Positions 1 to 7,927 of a stretch of DNA of 39,252 nt are shown one piece after another. Position numbers and translations under genes: made by a program. Positions within the stretch are counted from its first letter, which is position 1. Every line of letters begins with the position of its first letter. The stretch is from an uncultured Roseburia sp. (GTDB lineage: Bacteria; Bacillota; Clostridia; Lachnospirales; Lachnospiraceae), in NCBI GenBank assembly GCA_900539115.1, contig UQAQ01000028.1:1-39252 (forward strand). Direction: 5' to 3'. The notes beneath the pieces were generated by a model that saw only the letters and a program-made list of their open reading frames with translations, had not been told where the DNA came from and did not search any database.

Positions 1-84
1 TAGAGTTAAGAAAAAAATTTTCTTTGAAAAAGTTTCTTGAAATTTACTCTTGACAAAGGTCACTTCATAACAGGAGGAAGAAAT

Positions 85-918
85 ATGGTTCAATACGATG
101 CACATATGCACACACAGTTTTCAACGGATAGTGAAGAACCGATGGAAAATATGATCCGGGAATCAATCCGGCGAAAACTCTGCGGAATTACTTTTACCGA
201 TCATATGGATTACCGGTTTCCGGTCACCTATGACTGGAAACTTGGGAAAGGTGAAAAACCGTTCCAGTTTGATTTTGAGAAATATCGGGAAACCATTGCT
301 GTTCTACGTGAAAAATATAAAGAACAGATTGAAATTCATACCGGTGTGGAAATTGGGTTAAAATCCGATGCCTATGAGGAAAATGTGGCATTGAGCAAAC
401 GTTGTGATCTGGAATATTGTATCGGATCTATTCATCTGGTGGAAAACATGGATCCTTATTATCCGGATTTTTGGGAAAGTTATGGCGAGGAAAACGGCCT
501 GAAACGATATTTTGAAACAACCTATGAACAGCTTAAAAATTTGGGAGAGATTCAAATTGATACCGTTGGGCATTTGGATTACATTACACGTTATCTCCCT
601 TCCGGCTATGCGTTTTATCACTATGAAAAATATGCAGAGCTTATTGATGAAATCTTAAAGATTATTCTTGAGCGAAATATTATCCTGGAGATCAACACAT
701 CCGGATATAAAAATGATGGAATTATGCCAAATCCATGCTTTGAGATTATAAAACGATTCCGAGAACTTGGGGGCGAAAATATTATCTTTGGATCGGATGC
801 TCACGATATTTCCCGCGTGGCGGCTGATTTTGACCGTGCGGCCATGCTGGCACAAAAGGCTGGATTTTCCGGCTGTGTGTCAGTAAAGGATCATGTTCGC
901 CAATTTCATTCTTTTTGA
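85..918 (+). CDS. hisJ: PHP-domain phosphatase, histidinol-phosphatase (HisJ) family
   Basis: Predicted metal-dependent phosphoesterase of the PHP superfamily, 277 residues, the usual size for HisJ/HisK-type histidinol-phosphatases that dephosphorylate L-histidinol phosphate. Visible motifs are the N-terminal DAHMHTQFSTD metal-binding box, FTDHMDY, GSIHLVE, DTVGHLD and the C-terminal GSDAHD, in the family order. The start is set at the ATG at 85 because AGGAGGA lies at 72-78 with ideal spacing; an in-frame ATG at 37 has no ribosome binding site and would add an untypical leader. It is alone on the plus strand and convergent with nifU. The other his genes here (hisZ, hisG, hisD) lie about 18 kb away, so the substrate is inferred from the family, not from context. 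A broader PHP phosphoesterase role is possible. Confidence 0.8.
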   Translation: MVQYDAHMHTQFSTDSEEPMENMIRESIRRKLCGITFTDHMDYRFPVTYDWKLGKGEKPFQFDFEKYRETIAVLREKYKEQIEIHTGVEIGLKSDAYEENVALSKRCDLEYCIGSIHLVENMDPYYPDFWESYGEENGLKRYFETTYEQLKNLGEIQIDTVGHLDYITRYLPSGYAFYHYEKYAELIDEILKIILERNIILEINTSGYKNDGIMPNPCFEIIKRFRELGGENIIFGSDAHDISRVAADFDRAAMLAQKAGFSGCVSVKDHVRQFHSF

Positions 919-926
919 TTAAAAAT

Positions 927-957
927 ACCGTAGATCCCTATTTTGGAAATCTACGGT
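927..957. terminator. Bidirectional intrinsic terminator between hisJ-like gene and nifU
   Basis: Inverted repeat ACCGTAGAT (927-935) with ATCTACGGT (949-957) around a 13-nt loop. On the plus strand it is followed by a T-rich stretch (958-970); on the minus strand by TATTTTTAATC. It lies between two convergent genes, so it can end both transcripts. Confidence 0.8.
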
Positions 958-983
958 GTTTTGATTTTTTATAAAATCCGGAA

Positions 984-1427
984 TCAGTACTCTTCCTCGG
1001 TATCTTCTTCCCCTTCATGAATATCGGATTTTGGTTTTGATAATCCTTCAATCTTAATCCCATGTTTTTCTGCATAATCCCAAAGGGCTGCATGAATGGC
1101 TTCTTCTGCAAGAAGGGAACAATGAACTTTTACCGGAGGAAGTCCATCCAATGCCTCCATAACGGCTTTGTTGGTTACTTCCATTGCTTCCTGAATGGTT
1201 TTTCCTTTTACCAATTCGGTTGCCATACTACTTGTTGCCACAGCAGCACCACAGCCAAAAGTTTTAAACTTGCAGTCCTGAATTACACCATTATCGTCAA
1301 TATCTAAATACATACGCATGATATCACCGCATTTTGCATTTCCAACGGTACCAACACCACTTGCGTTTTCAATCTCTCCTACATTTCTTGGATTACTGAA
1401 ATGATCCATTACTTTTTCGCTATACAT
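984..1427 (-). CDS. nifU: Fe-S cluster assembly scaffold, IscU/NifU N-terminal type
   Basis: Scaffold on which NifS-derived sulfur and iron are built into Fe-S clusters before transfer to apoproteins, in the cytoplasm. The 147 residues match the IscU fold: ligand cysteines at about C33 (NAKCGD, with the conserved Asp at 35), C59 (FGCGAA) and C103 (VHCSLLAEEA). The last 20 residues form an acidic tail ending EEDTEEEY, beyond the usual IscU core. It is third in an operon with iscR and nifS; the gap to nifS is 17 bp and contains AAAGGA. The three-gene set without hscA, hscB or fdx is the minimal clostridial arrangement. Confidence 0.95.
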   Translation of the reverse strand: MYSEKVMDHFSNPRNVGEIENASGVGTVGNAKCGDIMRMYLDIDDNGVIQDCKFKTFGCGAAVATSSMATELVKGKTIQEAMEVTNKAVMEALDGLPPVKVHCSLLAEEAIHAALWDYAEKHGIKIEGLSKPKSDIHEGEEDTEEEY

Positions 1428-1444
1428 TACGATACATCCTTTCC

Positions 1445-2632
1445 TTATTTTGCTGCATTTTTCTTTACAAAATCTTCGTACAATGGAGACATACTTCTCA
1501 ATTTTGCAACGATGCCTTGCAATTTATCGATTACATAGTCGGCATCTTCAATGGTGGTTTCTTCGCTTAATGTCATACGAAGGGAACCATGTGCAATTTC
1601 GTGAGGAAGACCAATTGCCAATAATACGTGAGAAGGATCCAAAGATCCGGAAGTACAAGCAGATCCGCTGGATGCGCAAATTCCTTCCATGTCTAACATG
1701 ATCAACAGAGACTCGCCCTCGACAAACTGAAAACTAAAGTTTACATTATTTGGAAGACGCTTTGTGCGGTCACCATTTAATCGGCAATACGGAATGGTCT
1801 TTTTGATTTTTTCAATCATATAATCGCGGACTTCTGTTTCATGCTTGATTCGTTCATCCATAGTCTCTACGGCGATGGAAACGGCTTTTCCAAGTCCTAC
1901 GATACCCGGTACATTTTCGGTACCGGCACGACGTTTTCTTTCCTGTGCGCCACCGTGAATAAAAGAACGAAGCTTCAAACCCTTGCGAATATACAAGAAA
2001 CCGATTCCTTTTGGTCCGTGGAGTTTATGTCCGCTGGCACTCAGCATATCAATATGAAGTTCATCGACATTGATCGGAATCTGACCAAATGCCTGAACCG
2101 CATCTGTATGGAATAAAATGTCGTGTTCTTTGGCAATTTCACCGATTTCTTTGATTGGCTGAATAGTTCCAATCTCATTGTTGGCAAACATAACGGAAAT
2201 TAAAATTGTGTCAGGGCGAATTGCTTTTTTCAATTCATCTAATTTCAAAATACCATTTTCATCGACATCAATATAAGTAATCTCAAAACCACGGGATTCC
2301 AAATAATCACAGGTGTGCAAAATAGCATGATGTTCGATTTTTGATGTAATAATATGCTTTCCTTTATTTTCATAAGCTTCTGCAGTGGCAATCAATGCCC
2401 AGTTGTCAGATTCACTTCCGCCTGCGGTAAAGTAAATGTCACGTACATCGGCATGAAGCGCATCGGCGATGGTCTGTCTGCTGTCATTTACCGCTTTTTT
2501 GTTTTTGGCGGCAAAATCATATACACTGGATGGGTTTCCAAAGCTCTCTGTAAAAAATGGATACATAGCATCAACGACTTCTTTTTTTGTTGATGTTGTT
2601 GCTGCATTATCTAAATACACAAATTTACTCAT
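1445..2632 (-). CDS. nifS: Cysteine desulfurase, NifS/IscS family
   Basis: PLP enzyme that removes sulfur from L-cysteine, giving alanine and an enzyme persulfide used for Fe-S clusters (and possibly tRNA thiolation). The 395 residues carry the class V aminotransferase signature with the PLP lysine in ASGHKLHGP (about K203), the HTDAVQAFG cofactor segment, and the persulfide cysteine in SSGSACTSG (about C326) on the mobile loop typical of group I desulfurases. AAAGGAG lies just before the ATG at 2632. It sits between iscR (15 bp upstream) and nifU (17 bp downstream), its dedicated scaffold. Confidence 0.96.
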   Translation of the reverse strand: MSKFVYLDNAATTSTKKEVVDAMYPFFTESFGNPSSVYDFAAKNKKAVNDSRQTIADALHADVRDIYFTAGGSESDNWALIATAEAYENKGKHIITSKIEHHAILHTCDYLESRGFEITYIDVDENGILKLDELKKAIRPDTILISVMFANNEIGTIQPIKEIGEIAKEHDILFHTDAVQAFGQIPINVDELHIDMLSASGHKLHGPKGIGFLYIRKGLKLRSFIHGGAQERKRRAGTENVPGIVGLGKAVSIAVETMDERIKHETEVRDYMIEKIKKTIPYCRLNGDRTKRLPNNVNFSFQFVEGESLLIMLDMEGICASSGSACTSGSLDPSHVLLAIGLPHEIAHGSLRMTLSEETTIEDADYVIDKLQGIVAKLRSMSPLYEDFVKKNAAK

Positions 2633-2647
2633 TGTGATCTCCTTTCT

Positions 2648-3088
2648 CTATTGACAGCCGCAGATTTTATCTGAATTTGATTCCTCGAGTAAATCAGAAA
2701 TCGTAAGACTATCTACAGCATTGTTGATACTCTCGCTAATGCGCTGCCATACCAGTTTGGAAACGCATTGTTTGGATTCTTTGCAGGGGCTTCCGTTTTC
2801 AATGACTTCTGAGCAGTTTACCGGTGCAAGATCCCCTTCTAATGCTCTTAGTACATCTCCAACAGAAATTTCATTTTTGGGCTTGGCAAGCGAATAACCA
2901 CCCTTTGCCCCGCGAACGCTGGTTACGATGTCCGCCCGGCGTAATTTGGCAATTAACTGCTCCAGATAACTGACGGATATATCTTCACGAACGGCAATAT
3001 CGCTTAAGGAAACCGGCTCGGAATCCCCATGTATCGCAATATCAATGACTGCGCGTAAACCATAACGTCCTTTCGTTGAAATTTTCAT
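2648..3088 (-). CDS. iscR: Rrf2-family Fe-S cluster regulator IscR
   Basis: Transcription factor, 146 residues, expected to sense Fe-S cluster status and repress its own operon. It has the Rrf2 winged helix-turn-helix at the N terminus (MKISTKGRYGLRAVIDIA) and three cysteines spaced for a [2Fe-2S] cluster at about C92, C102 and C108, plus a C-terminal CGC pair (143, 145) not general to IscR. The start is the ATG at 3088, preceded by AGGAGGA at 3094-3100; an upstream in-frame extension to 3229 overlaps the promoter and lacks a binding site. First gene of iscR-nifS-nifU. CymR is a related alternative, but the three cysteines and operon favour IscR. Confidence 0.92.
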   Translation of the reverse strand: MKISTKGRYGLRAVIDIAIHGDSEPVSLSDIAVREDISVSYLEQLIAKLRRADIVTSVRGAKGGYSLAKPKNEISVGDVLRALEGDLAPVNCSEVIENGSPCKESKQCVSKLVWQRISESINNAVDSLTISDLLEESNSDKICGCQ

Positions 3089-3162
3089 TGCAATCCTCCT
3101 TTGAACAGTGGAATTACAGTTGTTCTTCCTAGATAAAAAGGATTGGAAAAGTCCGACTGTTT

Positions 3163-3189
3163 TAATTCCTATCATTTTTATCGGGATTA
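3163..3189 (-). promoter_or_regulatory. Candidate IscR/Rrf2 operator dyad
   Basis: Imperfect inverted repeat on the minus strand: TAATCCCGAT, 7 nt, ATAGGAATTA (8 of 10 positions symmetric). It covers the expected transcription start and early leader of the iscR promoter at 3195-3223. Assignment to IscR rests on position and symmetry only. Confidence 0.4.
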
Positions 3190-3194
3190 AAAAT

Positions 3195-3223
3195 ATTATA
3201 AACTTTGCTATTTTTTTTGTCAA
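3195..3223 (-). promoter_or_regulatory. Sigma-A promoter for iscR-nifS-nifU
   Basis: Perfect consensus on the minus strand: TTGACA (3218-3223), 17-nt spacer, TATAAT (3195-3200). The predicted start near 3188 gives a leader of about 100 nt before the iscR ATG. Confidence 0.88.
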
Positions 3224-3260
3224 TAACATTTCTCAAAAAAAATATAAAATTTGGCTAAAA

Positions 3261-3296
3261 AATATCCCACATATAGAGAGCTATACATGGGATATT
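3261..3296 (-). terminator. Intrinsic terminator of the 968-residue acidic protein gene
   Basis: Hairpin with arms AATATCCCA (3261-3269) and TGGGATATT (3288-3296), extended by TATAG/CTATA across a 2x2 internal loop to an AGAG tetraloop. On the minus strand it is followed directly by TTTTTTAG. It lies between the stop at 3352 and the iscR promoter. Confidence 0.75.
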
Positions 3297-3351
3297 ATGG
3301 TTCTGCTATCCTTATAATATGCAGAGAATATCATAATTGTGTAAATTCTCT

Positions 3352-6258
3352 TTATTGATAATATAACTGGTAGTATTCACGCTGGAATGTACCATTGTCG
3401 TAAATATTCTTTTCTGCATATACTTTTTCTTCGTGATGTGTGTGAACATCTTCAAGATGCTCCGTTTCTTTTCTTTCCTTCGCAAGCATTTCCGGTGTCA
3501 CTGACTGGATTTTGGAAATACCCTCCAAGCCGGCTGCAGCAGTTTGAGAAGAGGCTTCCCGGGTATCTGCCGGCTTTGCCGGTTCCTCTTTTGGTTTCGG
3601 AACTTCCGGCATATTGGTAGAACGGATTGGCATGCTGGAAGAATACTTAAACTTCTCAGGTTCCGGTTCTTTAACCGGTTCCTCTTTTGGCTTTGGAATT
3701 TCCGGCATATTGGTAGAACGGATTGGCATGCTGGAAGAATACTTAAATTTCTCTTTTTCTTCTGGTTCGCTGCCCTGTTTTTCGCCCATTTCATCCAAAG
3801 AAAGTGAGAATCCCTCGTCTTTCTTCTTCGCATTCTTTTTCCGGTTTTTCTTCTTTTCTTTTTCCTGTTTTTTCAGGTCTTTTTCCAAACTGGAAACCGT
3901 CGGAACTTCGTTATAATCTTCGATTATCAAAGAAGAAACGTCATCAAAGTCATTCATTTCTTCGGCAAAAGAACTACCCTGATCCGGATTAACAGGTTCA
4001 AAGTGAAGTGTAAATGGAACTTCTTCCTGTGTCGGTTCCTGTGCTTCTGGCTCTGTATCAGAAGAAACTGCTGTATGTTCAGGTTCAACAACTTCTTCCT
4101 CTGGTTCTGGCGGACTTGCAATGTTTTCTACATCTGTCTCATCAATAGTAGGAGCAGCTATTATTCCCTGAGATTCCGTCATTACTTCGTCTAATTGATG
4201 GGATAATGTATCGTCCATCGGAGGAATCAGACTTTCAATCGCATTTTCGGTATCCAAATCTGCTTCAAAATCTAAAGCAGGCTCCGGTTCGGCTTCAAAT
4301 TGATAATCTGCTACCTCCGGCTGCAATTGAGGCTCTTGTTCAAAATGCAGCTGTGCTTCCGGTTCCGATTGAGGTTCTTCTGCTTCAAAGGAAACTTCCG
4401 GTGTTTCTTCTTCAAATTCAGATGAGGTTTCCGCAAATGGATCCTCATCTTCTTTGTAATCTAAATTAAAGTCTGGATCTTCTTCCTCTTCTTCTGTAAA
4501 ATCTAAATTCGTATCCGGGTCAAATTCAAAATCGGACTCGAAATCTAAATTTGCTTCTTCCGGTTCTTCTTCTACTACAAAATCTAAATTAGATAGAGTT
4601 TCATCTTCATCCTCGCCAAAATCAAGATTTGCATCTGGAGATTCATCGTCGTTTTCGCTGAAGTCAAGCGTGGCTTTTTCCAGTTTTGACGGATCCGGCT
4701 GTTCCTGCTCTGCTGCAGTTTCTGCAGTGGAAGTACCCTCTGCCTCTTCCATCGAATTATTCTCTGAAGTTTCTTCATTTTCTGCAGCAAGGCTGTTTTC
4801 TTCTTCATGATGTGTTAATGTATTCATGGCGGCCGCAACTAAGTTAGACATATCGAAACTGGAAGTTGAGCCTGCTTCTGCTGCATCCAGATCAAGCGCA
4901 TCCGAAGCAGGTTTATTAATCTCCTCTGCATCTTTTATACTTCCCTGGAATGCACTTAAATCAATGTTTTCCTCAGAATACTGTGGTTCATCATCCAAAT
5001 CATAGCCCATGTCAAACATGTCATTGGTAATTTCCATGACTGGCTCTGCCTGGTTTTCCTTCGGCTCTTCAATCACTGGTTCAAGGTCAGAAAGATTAAC
5101 GCTTTCCTGTGGTTCCTCCGGCATAAGTGCGTCAAGATTCTCCATCGGAATGGAATCCTGAACCGGAGTTTCCACGGAAACCGGCTCTTCAATCACAGGT
5201 TCCTGGTCAGAAAGATTAACGCTTTCCTGTGGTTCCTCCGGCATAAGTGCGTCAAGATTCTCCATCGGAATGGAATCCTGAACCGGAGTTTCCACGGAAA
5301 CCGGCTCTTCAATCACAGGTTCCTGGTCAGAAAGATTAGCACTTTCCTGTGGTTCCGCTGGCATAAGTACGTCAAGATTCTCCAAAGGAACAGCAGTTTC
5401 GAGTTCATTGTCTACTTCTGTCTGCTCGATAACGTCTGCAATATCTTCTTGTGCTGCCGACTGCATTCTTTGTAAATTTTCAGACACATCTAATTGTTTA
5501 AGCAAGGCCAAAACATCGTCCGTATTTTCTGATGTGGAATGATCCATTTCATCAATAATTTCAATATCTTCCGGTCTTGCTGAGTTTTGTTCGTTTTTAA
5601 GCAAATCCGCAGCCGTCGATAATATTTGTTCTTCATTTTCTTCTGAAACAATAGAATTAGCCATATCGGATAACTGGCTGTCAACATCCACCGGTTCAGG
5701 AACAACTTCCGCAATAGGTTCCGGCGCAGGTTGAGGTTCCGGTTCAGGAACAACTTCTACAACAGGCTCCGGTGTTGGCTGAGGTTCCGGTTCAGGAGTA
5801 ACTTCCGCAACAGGTTCAGGCACAGGCTCCGGTTCCGGTTGTCCGATATTTAAGATGCTGTCTGCCTTCTCCGCATCATCTGAGATATCAAGTGTTGTAA
5901 TGCTTTCCATGTCTTGCGTTGATAAAGTATCCCCACCAAAATCCAATACATTTTCTGTGGCAAAATTATTTTGTGAAGGAAGTGGCTCGGAAAAAGAATT
6001 ATCATCCGATGTGGAATCATCATTTCCAATTACAAATTCTGTATTCAAGCCACCACTAAGTCCGGAACTAAGACCGGAAACTGCGGGTTGAGCAGGCTGC
6101 GGTGATGGTTCGGAAAATGTACTTTCAGATGAAATGGTACTTTCAGGCTTTTTCTCCTCTTTTATTGTATCCTGAGACTCGGTGAAATCCAGAGAAAGCG
6201 TCCATTCTGGCAGTTCTTCTGTCGGAGTCCCAAGGGAAATTTTATTTCGTTTTGACAT
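3352..6258 (-). CDS. Large acidic, repeat-rich, probably disordered cytoplasmic protein of unknown function
   Basis: I do not recognise this 968-residue protein. No signal peptide, membrane segment or globular enzyme motif is visible. In order: a Ser/Pro/Glu-rich N terminus; a PEPEPQP-type proline-glutamate tract (about 141-188); a mixed region with possible helices (195-290); 40-residue repeats around ENLDALMPEEPQES (293-400); an acidic region with spaced LDF or LDY motifs (about 531-664, with two further LDF at 23 and 105); a short lysine-rich patch (793-813); two copies of FKYSSSMPIRSTNMPE with a PKPKEEP follow-on (838-892); and a tyrosine-rich C-terminal end. The ATG at 6258 has AGGGGA upstream and its own promoter; it is monocistronic and divergent from the flippase gene. 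Spaced short motifs in an acidic, low-complexity chain suggest a multivalent scaffold, which is inference only. Confidence 0.85.
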   Translation of the reverse strand: MSKRNKISLGTPTEELPEWTLSLDFTESQDTIKEEKKPESTISSESTFSEPSPQPAQPAVSGLSSGLSGGLNTEFVIGNDDSTSDDNSFSEPLPSQNNFATENVLDFGGDTLSTQDMESITTLDISDDAEKADSILNIGQPEPEPVPEPVAEVTPEPEPQPTPEPVVEVVPEPEPQPAPEPIAEVVPEPVDVDSQLSDMANSIVSEENEEQILSTAADLLKNEQNSARPEDIEIIDEMDHSTSENTDDVLALLKQLDVSENLQRMQSAAQEDIADVIEQTEVDNELETAVPLENLDVLMPAEPQESANLSDQEPVIEEPVSVETPVQDSIPMENLDALMPEEPQESVNLSDQEPVIEEPVSVETPVQDSIPMENLDALMPEEPQESVNLSDLEPVIEEPKENQAEPVMEITNDMFDMGYDLDDEPQYSEENIDLSAFQGSIKDAEEINKPASDALDLDAAEAGSTSSFDMSNLVAAAMNTLTHHEEENSLAAENEETSENNSMEEAEGTSTAETAAEQEQPDPSKLEKATLDFSENDDESPDANLDFGEDEDETLSNLDFVVEEEPEEANLDFESDFEFDPDTNLDFTEEEEEDPDFNLDYKEDEDPFAETSSEFEEETPEVSFEAEEPQSEPEAQLHFEQEPQLQPEVADYQFEAEPEPALDFEADLDTENAIESLIPPMDDTLSHQLDEVMTESQGIIAAPTIDETDVENIASPPEPEEEVVEPEHTAVSSDTEPEAQEPTQEEVPFTLHFEPVNPDQGSSFAEEMNDFDDVSSLIIEDYNEVPTVSSLEKDLKKQEKEKKKNRKKNAKKKDEGFSLSLDEMGEKQGSEPEEKEKFKYSSSMPIRSTNMPEIPKPKEEPVKEPEPEKFKYSSSMPIRSTNMPEVPKPKEEPAKPADTREASSQTAAAGLEGISKIQSVTPEMLAKERKETEHLEDVHTHHEEKVYAEKNIYDNGTFQREYYQLYYQ
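3581..3752 (-). repeat. Two 96-bp direct repeats in the acidic protein gene
   Basis: Unit at 3581-3676 recurs from 3677 with a 96-bp offset (32 codons). The core covering the MPIRSTNMPE-coding stretch is identical between copies over more than 30 bases (for example 3608-3648 against 3704-3744). Confidence 0.85.
5062..5390 (-). repeat. 120-bp tandem repeat, about 2.7 copies, in the acidic protein gene
   Basis: Exact 120-bp (40-codon) period. Bases 5101-5218 are identical to 5221-5338, and the first difference is at 5219/5339. The outer edges (5062-5100 and 5341-5390) are more diverged. It encodes the ENLDALMPEEPQES repeats. Near identity indicates a recent duplication. Confidence 0.95.
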
Positions 6259-6310
6259 TTGCTATCGTCCCCTTTATATGAATTGGTTTCGTACACATAC
6301 AGTTATAACT

Positions 6311-6339
6311 ATAATACAACAAAATGGTGTAAAATACAA
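6311..6339 (-). promoter_or_regulatory. Promoter of the acidic protein gene
   Basis: Minus strand TTGTAT (6334-6339), 17-nt spacer, TATTAT (6311-6316), giving a leader of about 46 nt. The divergent flippase gene starts at 6437; no equally good plus-strand promoter was found for it in 6340-6436. Confidence 0.6.
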
Positions 6340-6436
6340 CATCTAAAAATTTTTCATATAAAATATTTTACAATCATATACATTTTATACAGAAAATCAT
6401 GTAAGTAAATGCTGGGAAATGAGTAAGGAGCAGAAT

Positions 6437-7927
6437 ATGAAAAATAAAATGCTAAAAGGTACGATTATTCTGACCGTTGCCGGAGTGATAACCAGAGTGA
6501 TCGGATTTTTATATCGTATATTTCTGGCCAATCTTCTTGGAGATACCAAATTGGGAATATATCAGATGATATTTCCAATTTATGGGATATGCTTTACTTT
6601 ATATGCCTCCGGTCTGCAGACTGCTGTTTCTCAATTGGTTGCAGATCCCCATTTAAAAAATTCAAAACGTGTATTAAAGTGTGGAATTTTCTGTTCGCTT
6701 TGTTGTTCGATTACATTATTCGTTCTCTTATTTACTTTTTCCGATTGGATAAGTATTCATTTGCTGTTTGCAAAAGAAACGGCACCATTGTTAAGAATAC
6801 TCTCGGTTATATTTCCTTTTTGTGGAATTACAAGTATTATCAATGGGTATTTTTATGGAAAACGTCATGCGAAAGTACCGTCCATCACACAAATTATTGA
6901 ACAGTTTTGCAGAGTAGGCTTTGTTGTTGCCGTTTTTTTCTGTTTTCAAAAATCAATATCGTGCGAAATTGCTGTATTGGGATTAATTGTAGGGGAAATG
7001 GCATCTAATATATACAATATGTGGAATATTCGAAAAGAATTTTCTGGGAAAAAAGAAAATTCTAAATCAAGGTATGGAGAATTGATAAAAAAACTGCTGG
7101 GGCAGGCAATCCCATTAAGCGCTACGCGCCTTACCATCTCGGTTTTGTCAGCGGCAGAAGCGGTTCTAATTCCTATTATGCTGCAATTTTCCGGATTGAA
7201 TCGAATCGATTCTTTTGCCCTATATGGAATAACCACGGGGATTGTGCTTCCATTTATTTTATTTCCGGGAACAATCACAAATTCGCTGTCGGTATTGCTT
7301 CTTCCGGAAGTATCCAAAGCATATTATGAAAAGGATAACTCTAAAATAATGCGGACAACGCAAATAACCATAAAGTACTCTCTTCTGCTTGGCTGTATCG
7401 CCATGGCAGTCTTCGTATGTTTTGGACCTCAGATAGGAACTATGTTCTTTCATAATCCGCGTTCCGGGAAATTGCTTTCTCTTCTTTCTATGATCTGCCC
7501 TTTTGTTTATGTTTCTACGACACTGGCAAGCATCATAAACGGATTGTCAAAAAGTTCGATAACTTTTCGAAATACGGTTATTGGTTTGGTTCTGAGAATT
7601 GCTTTTTTGATTATGGCAACCCCATATTTTGGCATATATGGGTATTTACTTGGGATGCTGGTCAGTCAGATTCTCATAAGTATTTTAGATGGATATTATC
7701 TTGTGAAAAGAAAATATACAAAGATTGATTTGATAAAATGGCTGGTTTGCCCGGCAATATTATTTATAAGTTCATGTTACATCGGAAAAAAACTGTTCTC
7801 CATTAATGAAATATTACAGTATGTTCCTTCGACAGTATGCCTCGTCTTAATAATGGGAACGTTTCTCGTCATTCCCATTATTATTCTTTATAAAGGCAAA
7901 ATGATACAAAAACAAGATTTTTATTGA
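6437..7927 (+). CDS. Polytopic lipid flippase, MurJ/SpoVB-like (MOP superfamily)
   Basis: Membrane protein of 496 residues with about 12-14 hydrophobic segments, matching the polysaccharide biosynthesis/SpoVB/MurJ group that flips lipid-linked cell wall or polysaccharide precursors. The N terminus (KGTIILTVAGVITRVIGFLYRIFLANLLG) and the GIYQMIFPIYGICFTLYASGL segment are typical of SpoVB-like proteins. The ATG at 6437 is preferred over that at 6419 because AAGGAG lies at 6425-6430 with 6-nt spacing. It is divergent from the acidic protein gene and convergent with ligA; its stop overlaps the ligA stop by 7 bp. Whether it is the sporulation form SpoVB or a vegetative peptidoglycan flippase cannot be told from sequence alone. 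Confidence 0.85.
   Translation: MKNKMLKGTIILTVAGVITRVIGFLYRIFLANLLGDTKLGIYQMIFPIYGICFTLYASGLQTAVSQLVADPHLKNSKRVLKCGIFCSLCCSITLFVLLFTFSDWISIHLLFAKETAPLLRILSVIFPFCGITSIINGYFYGKRHAKVPSITQIIEQFCRVGFVVAVFFCFQKSISCEIAVLGLIVGEMASNIYNMWNIRKEFSGKKENSKSRYGELIKKLLGQAIPLSATRLTISVLSAAEAVLIPIMLQFSGLNRIDSFALYGITTGIVLPFILFPGTITNSLSVLLLPEVSKAYYEKDNSKIMRTTQITIKYSLLLGCIAMAVFVCFGPQIGTMFFHNPRSGKLLSLLSMICPFVYVSTTLASIINGLSKSSITFRNTVIGLVLRIAFLIMATPYFGIYGYLLGMLVSQILISILDGYYLVKRKYTKIDLIKWLVCPAILFISSCYIGKKLFSINEILQYVPSTVCLVLIMGTFLVIPIIILYKGKMIQKQDFY

Noticed and set aside
50..78. TTGACA at 50-55 as the promoter of the PHP gene
   Set aside because: At 17-nt spacing the -10 position falls on the ribosome binding site (GGAGGA), so it cannot drive this gene usefully.
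37..84. Upstream start for the PHP phosphatase at 37
   Set aside because: No ribosome binding site there, whereas the ATG at 85 has AGGAGGA and begins the conserved N terminus.
5062..5390. Possible CRISPR-like repeats
   Set aside because: The units are directly joined with no unique spacers, are 120 bp long and lie in frame in a coding gene, so they are protein-coding tandem repeats.
6340..6436. Promoter for the flippase gene
   Set aside because: Several AT-rich hexamers are present, but none pair at suitable spacing with convincing -35 and -10 boxes.
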